Under the pieces are notes generated by a model, which was given only the letters and a program-made list of their open reading frames with translations, was not told the DNA's origin and did not search any database. Source: Desulfonatronum sp. (GTDB lineage: Bacteria; Desulfobacterota; Desulfovibrionia; Desulfovibrionales; Desulfonatronaceae). Taken from it: a stretch of DNA of 6,298 bases. Where the stretch lies: NCBI GenBank assembly GCA_007127655.1, contig SKYX01000197.1, positions 1 through 6,298 on the forward strand. Reading direction: 5' to 3'. The position numbers were made by a program, and so were the translations under genes. Shown one piece after another: positions 1-6,151 of this stretch (position 1 is its first letter; each line of letters opens with the position of its first letter).

Positions 1-378
1 GATATCGTGGAGGCCTCCTTTGCCAGCGGCGCACGGGCCACGACGACCATCAGGGTCGGGGATGGCGTTGTCATTGGAGATATTCGGCTGGAAGCTTTCA
101 GCCAATCCGGTGGAGGTGTCTCGCAAGCTTGGCGCATTCGGGCCACGGTCACGGACACTCGTGGATTCCCGGCACCGGCAATAACCGTTCTTTTCAGTAC
201 CAATAATGGCAATCTTGGACTCACAGCAGTCACGACGAACAGCGCCGGCATCGCGGAGACCATTCTCACCCTGGCAGATGCTACACAAGGGGCTAGAGTT
301 TGGGCCACGGCGGGGGGGATATCGGTTTCCACTCAGGTAGGCAGTAGAGCAACTGCTCCGGAGTCTGGCTCCGATTAA
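1..378 (+). CDS. 3' end of a protein with a C-terminal bacterial Ig-like (Big_1, invasin/intimin type) domain, truncated by the window edge
   Basis: The frame is open from base 1 and stops with TAA at 376-378, so 125 C-terminal residues are visible and the true start lies outside the window. Visible residues about 40-112 look like one Big_1 Ig fold: a hydrophobic strand (RIRATVTDTRG), a proline-rich turn (FPAPAITVLFST), the TTNSAGIAET block that matches the family T-N-x-x-G-x-A-x hallmark, then TLADATQGARVWATAGG. In this family such domains are beta-sandwich stalk units of secreted or surface-anchored proteins, so an extracytoplasmic location is inferred. No membrane anchor or sorting motif follows; the protein ends in a short polar tail (ATAPESGSD). 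htrA starts 61 bp downstream with no terminator between them, so co-transcription is possible. The overall function cannot be told from this fragment. GTG at 7 is the first in-frame start-like codon but is unlikely to be the real start. Confidence 0.8.
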   Translation, partial: DIVEASFASGARATTTIRVGDGVVIGDIRLEAFSQSGGGVSQAWRIRATVTDTRGFPAPAITVLFSTNNGNLGLTAVTTNSAGIAETILTLADATQGARVWATAGGISVSTQVGSRATAPESGSD

Positions 379-439
379 ACAGTCGACTCCATTGTTTTTA
401 ACCCCAGACGAACATTTTTTTCCTTCATGGAGCATAATT

Positions 440-1849
440 ATGAAGACATATTTACACTCAATTTCCTGTTTGTTCCTAGTTTTTTTCATTTCCGCACACG
501 CCCACGCCCGCCTTCCCGAATTCACCGACTTGGCTGAAAAATCCGCGCCAGCAGTGGTGAACATCAGTTCCGTGCGGGTTGTGTCCGGTGAGAACCCCAT
601 GCGGCAGTTTTTTTCTCCGTTTCAACGCCGCGGTGGGCCTTTTGACGATTTTTTTGAGCAGTTCGAGCGGTTTTTCGGGGATCAGGCTCCAACCAGACGT
701 TCCCAGTCCCTGGGGTCCGGGTTCATCATCTCCGCTGACGGTTACATCGTAACCAACAACCATGTGATCCGCGACGCTACAGAAATCACGGTCAACCTGT
801 TGGACAACGACACCTCCTACACGGCCGAAGTGGTCGGACGGGACGCAGAGACGGACTTGGCCCTGCTGAAAATCGAGGCGGATCGCCCCCTGCCCGTTCT
901 TGAGTTCGGAGATTCGGACCAGGCCAAGGTTGGTCAGTGGGTCGTTGCCATTGGAAACCCCTTTGGCTTGGCCCATACAGTGACCGCCGGGATCGTCAGC
1001 GCCAAGGGCCGAATCATCGGCTCCGGCCCGTACGACGACTTCATCCAGACCGACGCATCCATCAACCCTGGCAACAGCGGCGGTCCGTTGCTGGACATGC
1101 AGGGCCGGGTGATCGGAATCAACACGGCCATCGTCGCCTCGGGTCAGGGCATTGGTTTTGCCATTCCCAGCAACATGGCCCGCGGGATCATCACCCAGTT
1201 GCAGGAAAATAAGATGGTCCAACGTGGATGGTTGGGCGTGACCATTCAAGATCTGGACGACAACTCGGCCCGGGCCCTGGGCCTGAAGTCCACCCAAGGT
1301 GCGCTGATCGCTGAGGTGATTCAAGGCGAACCAGCGGAGCAGGCCGGTCTGCGTTCCGGGGACGTGGTGGTTTCCATCAACGGGCAAGTGGTAGTGGACT
1401 CCAGTTCTCTGCTGCGGGTCGTGGCCCAACAGACTCCGGGGGAATCAGTGAAGGTCGAGGTGATGCGTCAAGGCAAAAAGCAGTCCTTCACCGTCACCCT
1501 GGGCACCCGGGATACTGAGCGCCTGGCTCAGCGAGGTACGCCGTCCCCAAGTGAGGACCAGGAAACATCCTTGGGCATTTCCCTGCGCCCGATTGACGAG
1601 CGTGAGGCCAGGGCCATGGGCATGACCCGCCCGCAAGGCCTGCTGGTCACCGCCGTGGAGGTCGAATCCGAAGCCGCTCGCGCCGATGTTCGCGCCGGTG
1701 ACATTGTCATGGAAGCCAACCAGCAGCCCGTCAACTCCATAGACGACTTTCAACGGGTCCTGCGTGAAGACGCCGCGGAAAAAGGCGTGATCATGCTGCT
1801 TATCCGCCGACAGGCCCAGACCATCTTCCGGACCATCCCCCTGGAATAG
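440..1849 (+). CDS. htrA: Periplasmic serine endoprotease/chaperone, HtrA (DegP/DegQ, Do) family
   Basis: Degrades or refolds misfolded envelope proteins. The 469-residue product has a Sec signal peptide (basic MKTYLHS, hydrophobic core, probable cleavage after AHA near residue 22). A Phe-rich segment at about 56-80 (FFSPF, DDFFEQFERFF) corresponds to the LA-loop region of DegP. The trypsin-like domain keeps the triad: His108 in TNNHVI, Asp139 in TDLALL and Ser213 in NPGNSGGP. Two PDZ domains follow, at about 264-354 (begins GWLGVTIQDL) and 377-467 (begins LGISLRPI), which is the DegP/DegQ layout and a normal length. Start choice: ATG 440 has GGAG (429-432) seven bases upstream and opens directly into the signal peptide. 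An in-frame TTG at 392 would add 16 residues ahead of it and has no ribosome site. No convincing promoter fits in the 61-bp gap upstream, so transcription may come from within or before the Ig-domain gene. A strong terminator follows. DegP versus DegQ cannot be separated by eye. Confidence 0.96.
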   Translation: MKTYLHSISCLFLVFFISAHAHARLPEFTDLAEKSAPAVVNISSVRVVSGENPMRQFFSPFQRRGGPFDDFFEQFERFFGDQAPTRRSQSLGSGFIISADGYIVTNNHVIRDATEITVNLLDNDTSYTAEVVGRDAETDLALLKIEADRPLPVLEFGDSDQAKVGQWVVAIGNPFGLAHTVTAGIVSAKGRIIGSGPYDDFIQTDASINPGNSGGPLLDMQGRVIGINTAIVASGQGIGFAIPSNMARGIITQLQENKMVQRGWLGVTIQDLDDNSARALGLKSTQGALIAEVIQGEPAEQAGLRSGDVVVSINGQVVVDSSSLLRVVAQQTPGESVKVEVMRQGKKQSFTVTLGTRDTERLAQRGTPSPSEDQETSLGISLRPIDEREARAMGMTRPQGLLVTAVEVESEAARADVRAGDIVMEANQQPVNSIDDFQRVLREDAAEKGVIMLLIRRQAQTIFRTIPLE

Positions 1850-1872
1850 CCTCTCTCGCTTCAAGCAACCTC

Positions 1873-1907
1873 AAAAGGGCGGCGCTTCGGCGCGCCGCCC
1901 TTTTTTT
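1873..1907 (+). terminator. Rho-independent terminator after htrA
   Basis: A perfect 9-bp GC stem (GGGCGGCGC at 1877-1885 with GCGCCGCCC at 1892-1900) encloses a 6-nt loop (TTCGGC). It is preceded by AAAA (1873-1876) and followed by seven T (1901-1907). It lies 23 bp past the htrA stop and 42 bp before the ispE start, so it separates the two transcription units. The A-run and T-run could pair to extend the stem, and the mirrored layout could also work weakly on the other strand, but no minus-strand gene is seen nearby. Confidence 0.95.
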
Positions 1908-1949
1908 ATTGTGATTTGTCCGTGGATCGTCTAAGTGAGATTGAACACA

Positions 1950-2834
1950 ATGAACATGTCCACGCCTCATATTTTACCGACGAGACTGCTCGCGGGCTGC
2001 AAAGTAAATATTTTTTTGGACATCCTCGGTCTTCGGGACGATGGATACCACGACTTGGCGACGTTGTTCCTGCCTCTGCCGACCCCGCACGACGTTTTGA
2101 CCGTCACCCAGGGCGCGATCGGTACCGGATTGACGCTGACCTGCTCCGAGGATGCGGTGCCTCACGAAGAGAACATCCTCGCCAGGTGTTCTGAGTATTT
2201 TGGAAGAGCAACGGGTTTTCGCCCGAACGTGAACGTTCACCTGCAAAAAGACATCCCCATGGGCGCCGGACTCGGTGGCGGCAGCAGCGACGCGGCGGCC
2301 TTCCTGAAATACCTGAACGACAGAGCCGATGCTTACCGCTTGAACGACGCCGACCTTCTTTCCTTGGCGGGCGACCTTGGAGCGGATGTCCCGTTTTTTT
2401 TGCTCAACCGCCCGGCATGGGCCACCGGACGAGGCGATCGCTTGACTCCGGTCCACCTTCCTTTTGACGGCCTGACCGTGGTATTGGCCTGCCCCCGCGT
2501 CCACGTTTCCACGGCTTGGGCCTACAAGGCCTGGGACACGACGTGCTTGGGAAAAACATCGCCCCCCTTTCCCTTGACACCGCAAATCGCTCCGGATATG
2601 TTCTCCGCTTTGCCAATTTCCGTCTTTCACAACAGCTTTGAGTTGCCGGTATTCGCAATGCACCCTCAATTGCGGCTCGTCAAAGAAACGCTCTTGTCCT
2701 GCGGTGCCAGCGGTGCGATCATGAGTGGAAGTGGAGCAAGCTTGTTCGCCGTGTTCCGCGCATCCACCCAGGCGGAGAAAGCGGCCGGCCGCGTCCGGGA
2801 GTTGGACATTCCTACGTATGTCTATCCTCTCTAG
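1950..2834 (+). CDS. ispE: 4-diphosphocytidyl-2-C-methyl-D-erythritol kinase (MEP isoprenoid pathway)
   Basis: Cytoplasmic GHMP-family kinase that phosphorylates the 2-hydroxyl of CDP-methylerythritol with ATP, the fourth step of the non-mevalonate route to IPP and DMAPP. The 294-residue product has all three family motifs. Motif 1 is GCKVNIFLDI (about 16-25) with probable catalytic Lys18, followed by DDGYH. The glycine-rich ATP loop is PMGAGLGGGSSDA (103-115). Motif 3 is MSGSGASLFAVF (258-269). The probable catalytic Asp146 lies in LGADVPFFL. The Cys in GCKVN replaces the more usual Ala of AKxN. Start choice: GTG 1935, ATG 1950 and ATG 1956 are all in frame. ATG 1950 is preferred because a weak AAGTGAG (1933-1939) lies ten bases upstream; 1956 would leave an overlong gap. 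Spacing of 27 bp to the tRNA suggests a shared transcript. No clear promoter fits between the htrA terminator and the start. The exact start is the only real doubt. Confidence 0.94.
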   Translation: MNMSTPHILPTRLLAGCKVNIFLDILGLRDDGYHDLATLFLPLPTPHDVLTVTQGAIGTGLTLTCSEDAVPHEENILARCSEYFGRATGFRPNVNVHLQKDIPMGAGLGGGSSDAAAFLKYLNDRADAYRLNDADLLSLAGDLGADVPFFLLNRPAWATGRGDRLTPVHLPFDGLTVVLACPRVHVSTAWAYKAWDTTCLGKTSPPFPLTPQIAPDMFSALPISVFHNSFELPVFAMHPQLRLVKETLLSCGASGAIMSGSGASLFAVFRASTQAEKAAGRVRELDIPTYVYPL

Positions 2835-2861
2835 CCCTCGTAACTCGGCAAAATGATCAAT

Positions 2862-2936
2862 TGGGGTGTCGCCAAGCGGTAAGGCACGGGTCTTTGGAAT
2901 CCGCACTCGGAGGTTCGAATCCTCCCACCCCAGCCA
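2862..2936 (+). tRNA. tRNA-Gln, anticodon UUG, CCA encoded
   Basis: A full 75-nt cloverleaf can be drawn. The acceptor stem is TGGGGTG (2862-2868) paired with CACCCCA (2926-2932), with discriminator G2933 and genomically encoded CCA (2934-2936). The D stem is GCC/GGC. The anticodon stem CGGGT (2887-2891) pairs with ATCCG (2899-2903) around the loop CTTTGGA, giving TTG at 2894-2896 (reads CAA, and CAG by wobble). The T arm carries GGTTCGAAT. The weak U1-A72 pair and G73 are typical tRNA-Gln identity elements. It sits 27 bp after ispE and 21 bp before prs, so it is probably cut out of a longer mRNA transcript. Confidence 0.98.
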
Positions 2937-2957
2937 TTTATTCTAAGGAATCTCTTC

Positions 2958-3911
2958 ATGGCTCTCCATGGCGAAATGAAAATCCTGTCCGGTTCCGCGA
3001 ACCCCCCCCTGGCCAAGGCCATCTGTGACCACCTGGGCACAAGGTTGACGCCTTGCCTGGTTGAAACATTCAGCGACGGAGAGATTCGCGTCGAGATCGG
3101 CGACAACGTCCGCGGAGACGATGTTTTCGTCGTGCAACCCACCTGCGCCCCGGTCAACTACAACCTGATGGAACTTTGCCTTGTGCTGGACGCTCTGAAG
3201 CGAGCCAGTGCCAAGCGGGTTACCGCCGTGATTCCGTATTACGGCTACGCCCGGCAAGACCGCAAGGTGGTCCCCCGTGCGCCCATCAGCGCGAAGCTCG
3301 TGGCCGACTTTCTGACCGTGGCCGGCGTGCATCGCCTGTTGACCATCGATCTCCATGCTGGGCAAATTCAGGGCTTTTTCAACATACCCGTGGACAATCT
3401 CTACGCGGCCCCGATTCTGCTCGACAATATCAAGAAATTGACCGACGGTCCCGATGACCTGGTTATCGTTTCACCCGACGCCGGCGGTACGGAGCGGGCC
3501 CGGGCCTATGCCAAACGCCTTTGCGCGAGCTTGGCCATCATTGATAAACGTCGAGTCTGCCCCAACCAGGCTGAAGCCATGAACGTCATCGGCGACGTGG
3601 AAAACAAGGTCGCGGTGGTGCTCGACGACATGATCGACACCGCCGGGACCATGGTCCAGGCCGCCAAGGTGCTCATGGACAAGGGCGCAAAAAGCGTCGT
3701 GGCCTGCGCCACGCATGGGGTTCTTTCCGGTCCCGCCGTGAAGCGCTTGCAGGATTCGGCCTTCAGCCAAGTTTACGTCACGGACACGATTCCCTTGAAA
3801 AGCGAGGCCCAAGCCTGCGACAAGATCCATGCACTGTCCGTGGCCAGCATCCTGGCCAAGGCGGTGCACAACATCCACACCGAATCCTCGGTCAGCGTCC
3901 TTTTTGTCTAA
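2958..3911 (+). CDS. prs: Ribose-phosphate pyrophosphokinase (PRPP synthetase, class I)
   Basis: Transfers pyrophosphate from ATP to ribose 5-phosphate to make PRPP, the precursor of purine, pyrimidine, NAD, histidine and tryptophan synthesis; cytoplasmic, normally a hexamer. The 317 residues match the class I length. Visible landmarks are [10 protein letters not shown] (38-47), the flexible-loop segment [10 protein letters not shown] (94-103), the metal-binding His133 in [22 protein letters not shown] (172-181), the catalytic-loop DKRR (196-199), and the ribose-5-phosphate/PRPP loop [12 protein letters not shown] (220-231). Nothing key is missing. ATG 2958 has AAGGAA (2945-2950) seven bases upstream, and the reading frame begins like other Prs proteins (MKILSG after a short lead of six residues). 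It sits between tRNA-Gln and rplY, 25 bp before the latter, in what looks like one transcript ending at 4600. Confidence 0.98.
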   Translation: MALHGEMKILSGSANPPLAKAICDHLGTRLTPCLVETFSDGEIRVEIGDNVRGDDVFVVQPTCAPVNYNLMELCLVLDALKRASAKRVTAVIPYYGYARQDRKVVPRAPISAKLVADFLTVAGVHRLLTIDLHAGQIQGFFNIPVDNLYAAPILLDNIKKLTDGPDDLVIVSPDAGGTERARAYAKRLCASLAIIDKRRVCPNQAEAMNVIGDVENKVAVVLDDMIDTAGTMVQAAKVLMDKGAKSVVACATHGVLSGPAVKRLQDSAFSQVYVTDTIPLKSEAQACDKIHALSVASILAKAVHNIHTESSVSVLFV

Positions 3912-3936
3912 TCAATTCCCTTAAGGAGATACAGGC

Positions 3937-4548
3937 ATGTCCAATCAATCAACCCTTAGCGTCGACGTCCGCTCTGAAACCGGTACGGGGCAATGTCGCA
4001 GGCTGCGTAACAAGGCTTTTGTACCGGGCATTTTTTACAATGCCCAAGGAGCGAACGTGCTCTTTTCCGCTGAGCGGACACCGCTTCAAAAGCTGTACAA
4101 CAAGGTCGGGCTTTCGCAGGTCTTTCAACTGGAAGTCAAGCAGGACGGCGAACTCCAGCAACATCCTGCAATCATTCGCGATATCCAGCACCATCCCGTC
4201 AAAGGCACCATCACCCATGTCGACTTCTTCGGAGTGGACTTGGCCAAGAAAATCAACGTTTACATTCCCGTTGAAGTCACCGGCAAACCCAAAGGTGTTG
4301 TCCTCGGTGGGATGCTGGAAATCTTTCGGGACGAACTCGAAGTTGTCGGACTGCCGATGTCCATTCCTGAAAAGATCGTCATCGACGTCACAGCGTTGGA
4401 AATCAACCACAACGTGCACGTTCAGGACCTGAAGCTCCCCGATAACGTGGAGTTCGTATTTGAAGACAACTTCGCGGTTGTCGGCGTTGTCAGCCCCTCG
4501 GCCGACGATTCCGAAACCGAGGAAGGCGAAACGGATAAAAGCGAGTAA
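3937..4548 (+). CDS. rplY: Large-subunit ribosomal protein bL25, two-domain Ctc/TL5 form
   Basis: Binds 5S rRNA in the central protuberance of the 50S subunit. Of 203 residues, about 1-100 form the L25 domain: RSETGTGQCRRLR (12-24), VPGIFYN (29-35), and the signature IRDIQHHPVKG with HVDFFGVD (80-101). About 102-187 form the C-terminal beta domain of the Ctc/TL5 class, with VVLGGMLEIFRDELEV (121-136), IPEKIVIDVTAL (143-154) and VQDLKLPDNV (162-171). The last ~16 residues (SADDSETEEGETDKSE) are a very acidic tail of the kind often seen in this class. A strong ribosome site, AAGGAG (3923-3928), lies eight bases before ATG 3937. It is the last gene before the terminator at 4558-4600. In Bacillus the longer homologue is a general-stress protein called Ctc; whether that applies here is unknown. 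Confidence 0.97.
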   Translation: MSNQSTLSVDVRSETGTGQCRRLRNKAFVPGIFYNAQGANVLFSAERTPLQKLYNKVGLSQVFQLEVKQDGELQQHPAIIRDIQHHPVKGTITHVDFFGVDLAKKINVYIPVEVTGKPKGVVLGGMLEIFRDELEVVGLPMSIPEKIVIDVTALEINHNVHVQDLKLPDNVEFVFEDNFAVVGVVSPSADDSETEEGETDKSE

Positions 4549-4557
4549 TCTTTCTCC

Positions 4558-4600
4558 CGCCTTGGCCGAACGTATCATCCTTTGGCCAAGGTGTTTTTTT
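4558..4600 (+). terminator. Rho-independent terminator closing the ispE-tRNA-prs-rplY unit
   Basis: CCTTGGCC (4560-4567) pairs perfectly with GGCCAAGG (4584-4591). The stem extends outward by G4559-T4592 and C4558-G4593 and inward by three more pairs (one G-T, two A-T), leaving a 10-nt loop at 4571-4580. Seven T follow at 4594-4600. It begins nine bases after the rplY stop. This makes pth a separate transcription unit or one that depends on read-through. Confidence 0.92.
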
Positions 4601-4729
4601 CTCTCCGGGTATCGCCGTCCTCTGCTGTTCCGGCACTTATCGTCACGCCAAACGATTTTCGGTTAACGCTACGCTTCCCACGGGTAATGCCGCTCGCAAA
4701 CATTTCTCTCCTTTTCCCCTTAGCGCAAC
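4601..4729 (+). promoter_or_regulatory. Leader of pth, with a 19-nt pyrimidine tract and no Shine-Dalgarno sequence
   Basis: After the rplY terminator, 129 bp precede pth. A promoter is expected here on position alone, but I find no -35/-10 pair that I trust; TTAACG at 4663 with TAATGC 16 bases later is poor. Bases 4703-4721 are uninterrupted pyrimidines (TTTCTCTCC then TTTTCCCCTT), and nothing between them and ATG 4730 resembles AGGAGG. Such tracts can bind ribosomal protein S1, which is a possible explanation and not shown here. Confidence 0.4.
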
Positions 4730-5353
4730 ATGCAAAGCCGAGGCTTTCACGGGCTCATAGTTGGTCTGGGCAATCCCGGGCCGGAATACGAGCGCACACC
4801 GCACAACATGGGTTTTTTGGCCCTGGATGCTCTTTTTTCTGATTCTTCAGGCGGCTGGAGAGCTGTAAAGGCTCCGGTGGGGAAGTGTGAACTCTTTCGA
4901 GGAGAGAGTAATGGATCAACTTGGTTGGCCGTCAAACCCTTGACCTACATGAATCGCAGTGGAGACGCTGTGGGGCCGCTGGCCCGGTGGTACCGCATCC
5001 CCGCTGAGCACATCCTCGTGGTCCATGATGAACTCGACCTCCCTCCCGGGACCCTGCGCTTTAAAATGGGAGGGGGTGCCGCTGGGCACAAGGGGATATT
5101 ATCCATCGTCCAATCCCTGGGGACAAACGCTTTCCCCAGGCTGCGCATCGGCATAGGCCGCCCTCCATCCGGCCACGATCCGGCGGGGTATGTCTTGCGC
5201 CCCTTTCACGCGGAGGGGCTGGCCACCCTTTCCGGGACACTGACGGCGGCGATCACGGCGATCACAACATTTTGCGCCAAGGGGTTGGCCATGGGAATGC
5301 AGGAATTACACGGCAGTCAACGAAGTAGCCGATCACTGTCTCAAGCCGACTGA
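4730..5353 (+). CDS. pth: Peptidyl-tRNA hydrolase (bacterial Pth)
   Basis: Cleaves the ester bond of peptidyl-tRNAs that drop off the ribosome, recycling tRNA; cytoplasmic and usually essential. The 207-residue product has the family core: LIVGLGNPGPEY (9-20) with Asn15, TPHNMGF with catalytic His25, KPLTYMNRSG (69-78) with Asn75, VVHDELDLPPG with Asp100, GGGAAGHKGILS with His120, and RLRIGIGRP (138-146). By alignment from memory these equal E. coli N10, H20, N68, D93 and H113. Small departures are Pro24 where Arg is usual before the catalytic His, and Lys121 where Asn or Arg is usual after His120. Start choice is forced: an in-frame TAG lies at 4721-4723, and no ATG, GTG or TTG occurs between 4730 and the GLGNPG motif. 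The result is six residues longer at the N-terminus than the usual MxxLIVGLGNPG. There is no Shine-Dalgarno sequence. Confidence 0.96.
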   Translation: MQSRGFHGLIVGLGNPGPEYERTPHNMGFLALDALFSDSSGGWRAVKAPVGKCELFRGESNGSTWLAVKPLTYMNRSGDAVGPLARWYRIPAEHILVVHDELDLPPGTLRFKMGGGAAGHKGILSIVQSLGTNAFPRLRIGIGRPPSGHDPAGYVLRPFHAEGLATLSGTLTAAITAITTFCAKGLAMGMQELHGSQRSSRSLSQAD

Positions 5354-5363
5354 CCCCCTTTTG

Positions 5364-5379
5364 TTTTCTCATGAGAAAA
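5364..5379. repeat. 16-bp perfect palindrome between pth and carD
   Basis: TTTTCTCATGAGAAAA reads the same on both strands, with its centre between 5371 and 5372. It lies 10 bp after the pth stop and about 30 bp upstream of the possible carD -35. With no loop and no following T-run on the plus strand it is not a normal terminator. A dimeric regulator site is possible but unproven. Confidence 0.5.
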
Positions 5380-5409
5380 AACCATGGACTCTTCGTCGAC
5401 TTCAGGATA

Positions 5410-5439
5410 TTGTGAAAAAAGTCATTAAGGGATTATTCT
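5410..5439 (+). promoter_or_regulatory. Possible sigma-70-type promoter for carD
   Basis: TTGTGA (5410-5415; 4 of 6 to TTGACA) and TATTCT (5434-5439; 4 of 6 to TATAAT) are separated by 18 bp in an AT-rich stretch, 31 bp before the preferred carD start. It is the best candidate in this spacer, but two mismatches in each box make it tentative. Confidence 0.35.
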
Positions 5440-5457
5440 CGATCAGTACCTCATATC

Positions 5458-5462
5458 AGGAG
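5458..5462 (+). promoter_or_regulatory. Ribosome binding site that decides the carD start
   Basis: AGGAG lies eight bases before GTG 5471. It overlaps the in-frame GTG at 5462 and is only two bases before ATG 5465, so those two upstream codons are badly placed for initiation. Confidence 0.7.
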
Positions 5463-5470
5463 TGATGAAC

Positions 5471-6013
5471 GTGTTCTCGGTTAACGACTTGGTAGTATAC
5501 CCGGCACAAGGTGTTGGAAAAATCGAGAAAATCGAAAGTCAGGAAATCGGCGGCTGCCTGACCAACCTGTACATTATTCGTATCTTGAACAACAATGTCA
5601 TGGTCATGGTTCCCGTGCACAACGCCGCGAACGTCGGCCTTCGCGCCCTATGCACCAGCGAACAAGGCCAAGGCATGTTGGAATACATCCGGGACCGATC
5701 CGACTTTACCGGGTACACAGGCCAAAACTGGAACCGCAGGTACCGGGAATACTCCGAAAAACTCAAAAGCGAAAACCTTCAGGATGTCGCGTATGTTCTC
5801 AAGGAACTGATCCTGATCGGCAAGGACAAGGAACTGTCCTTCGGAGAGCGACGTCTACTGGAACAAGCTTTGCATCTAATTACCACGGAACTTGGTTTTT
5901 GTCTGGACAGCACTCCGGCGGACATCCGAACCAAAATCTATTCTTTTTTTGAAGACATTCTCAAGCCCGCTGAAGATGATCCAAGTACCAAGCCGGAGCT
6001 GGAGGAAAAGTGA
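5471..6013 (+). CDS. carD: CarD/CdnL-family RNA polymerase-binding transcription regulator
   Basis: Family members bind the RNA polymerase beta subunit through an N-terminal Tudor-like domain and contact DNA at the upstream edge of the transcription bubble, stabilising open complexes, notably at rRNA promoters. From GTG 5471 the product is 180 residues and opens with FSVNDLVVYPAQGVGKI, the expected family N-terminus. The first domain runs to about 58 and includes VMVMVPVHNAANVGLR. The helical C-terminal domain has NWNRRYREYSEKL, with Trp87 as the likely DNA-wedging tryptophan (W85 in M. tuberculosis CarD), then VLKELILIGKDKELSFGERRLLEQA (about 109-133). A short acidic tail (about 166-180) is an extension over the usual ~160 residues. 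There is no AT-hook region, so it is CdnL-like and unlike the larger Myxococcus CarD. Longer forms from GTG 5462 (183 aa) or ATG 5465 (182 aa) are possible. A palindrome and a weak promoter lie upstream. Trp87 and the other key residues appear intact. Confidence 0.95.
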   Translation: MFSVNDLVVYPAQGVGKIEKIESQEIGGCLTNLYIIRILNNNVMVMVPVHNAANVGLRALCTSEQGQGMLEYIRDRSDFTGYTGQNWNRRYREYSEKLKSENLQDVAYVLKELILIGKDKELSFGERRLLEQALHLITTELGFCLDSTPADIRTKIYSFFEDILKPAEDDPSTKPELEEK

Positions 6014-6119
6014 GGCCTCGACGGTTTGCTTTTCGACTCGAATCACACACAACCAAGTTTTTTTTGTAATTGCTCAAAAAGCCCGGGCAAACCCCCAAAT
6101 TGCCTCTGCCCCTGGATGA

Positions 6120-6151
6120 GCTTGGTGCAAAAAGTGTTTATTGCACCAAGC
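6120..6151. repeat. Perfect 11-bp hairpin downstream of carD
   Basis: GCTTGGTGCAA (6120-6130) pairs perfectly with TTGCACCAAGC (6141-6151) around a 10-nt loop that can itself form up to two A-T pairs and a G-T pair. No T-run follows on either strand, so it is not a canonical intrinsic terminator. It could stop 3' exonucleases, or be an end or stem of a small repeat element. Confidence 0.75.

Noticed and set aside
476..1429. Long minus-strand open frame (317 codons) opposite htrA
   Set aside because: It is antisense to an intact protease with full catalytic motifs, its translation is low-complexity and His/Gly/Asp-rich with no recognisable domain, and it reflects codon bias of the plus-strand gene.
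1916..2194. Plus-strand frame overlapping the ispE start
   Set aside because: It overlaps the N-terminal motifs of ispE in another frame and has no family features.
2802..2828. Possible internal promoter for tRNA-Gln (TTGGAC with TATCCT)
   Set aside because: The -35 matches only three of six bases and the spacing is 15 bp; not strong enough to call.
1974..2906. Minus-strand open frame (310 codons) opposite ispE and part of the tRNA gene
   Set aside because: It crosses the tRNA-Gln gene and mirrors ispE codons; its translation is Arg/Gln/Gly-rich and shows no family motif.
3949..4578. Minus-strand open frame (209 codons) opposite rplY
   Set aside because: It runs through the rplY terminator stem and is a shadow of a well-supported ribosomal protein gene.
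4582..4842. Plus-strand 86-codon frame spanning the rplY terminator and the pth start
   Set aside because: It begins inside a terminator loop/stem, has no ribosome site, and overlaps pth in another frame.
5364..5385. Palindrome after pth as an intrinsic terminator
   Set aside because: It has no loop, the stem is AT-rich, and it is followed by A and not T on the plus strand.
4659..5486. Shared 10-mer TCGGTTAACG at 4659-4668 (before pth) and 5477-5486 (inside carD)
   Set aside because: Several repeated 10-mers are expected by chance in 6.3 kb, and the second copy simply encodes carD residues.
6023..6093. Inverted repeat GGTTTGC (6023-6029) and GCAAACC (6087-6093) as a carD terminator
   Set aside because: Only 7 bp with a 57-nt loop, and the T-run (6058-6065) is inside the loop instead of after the stem.
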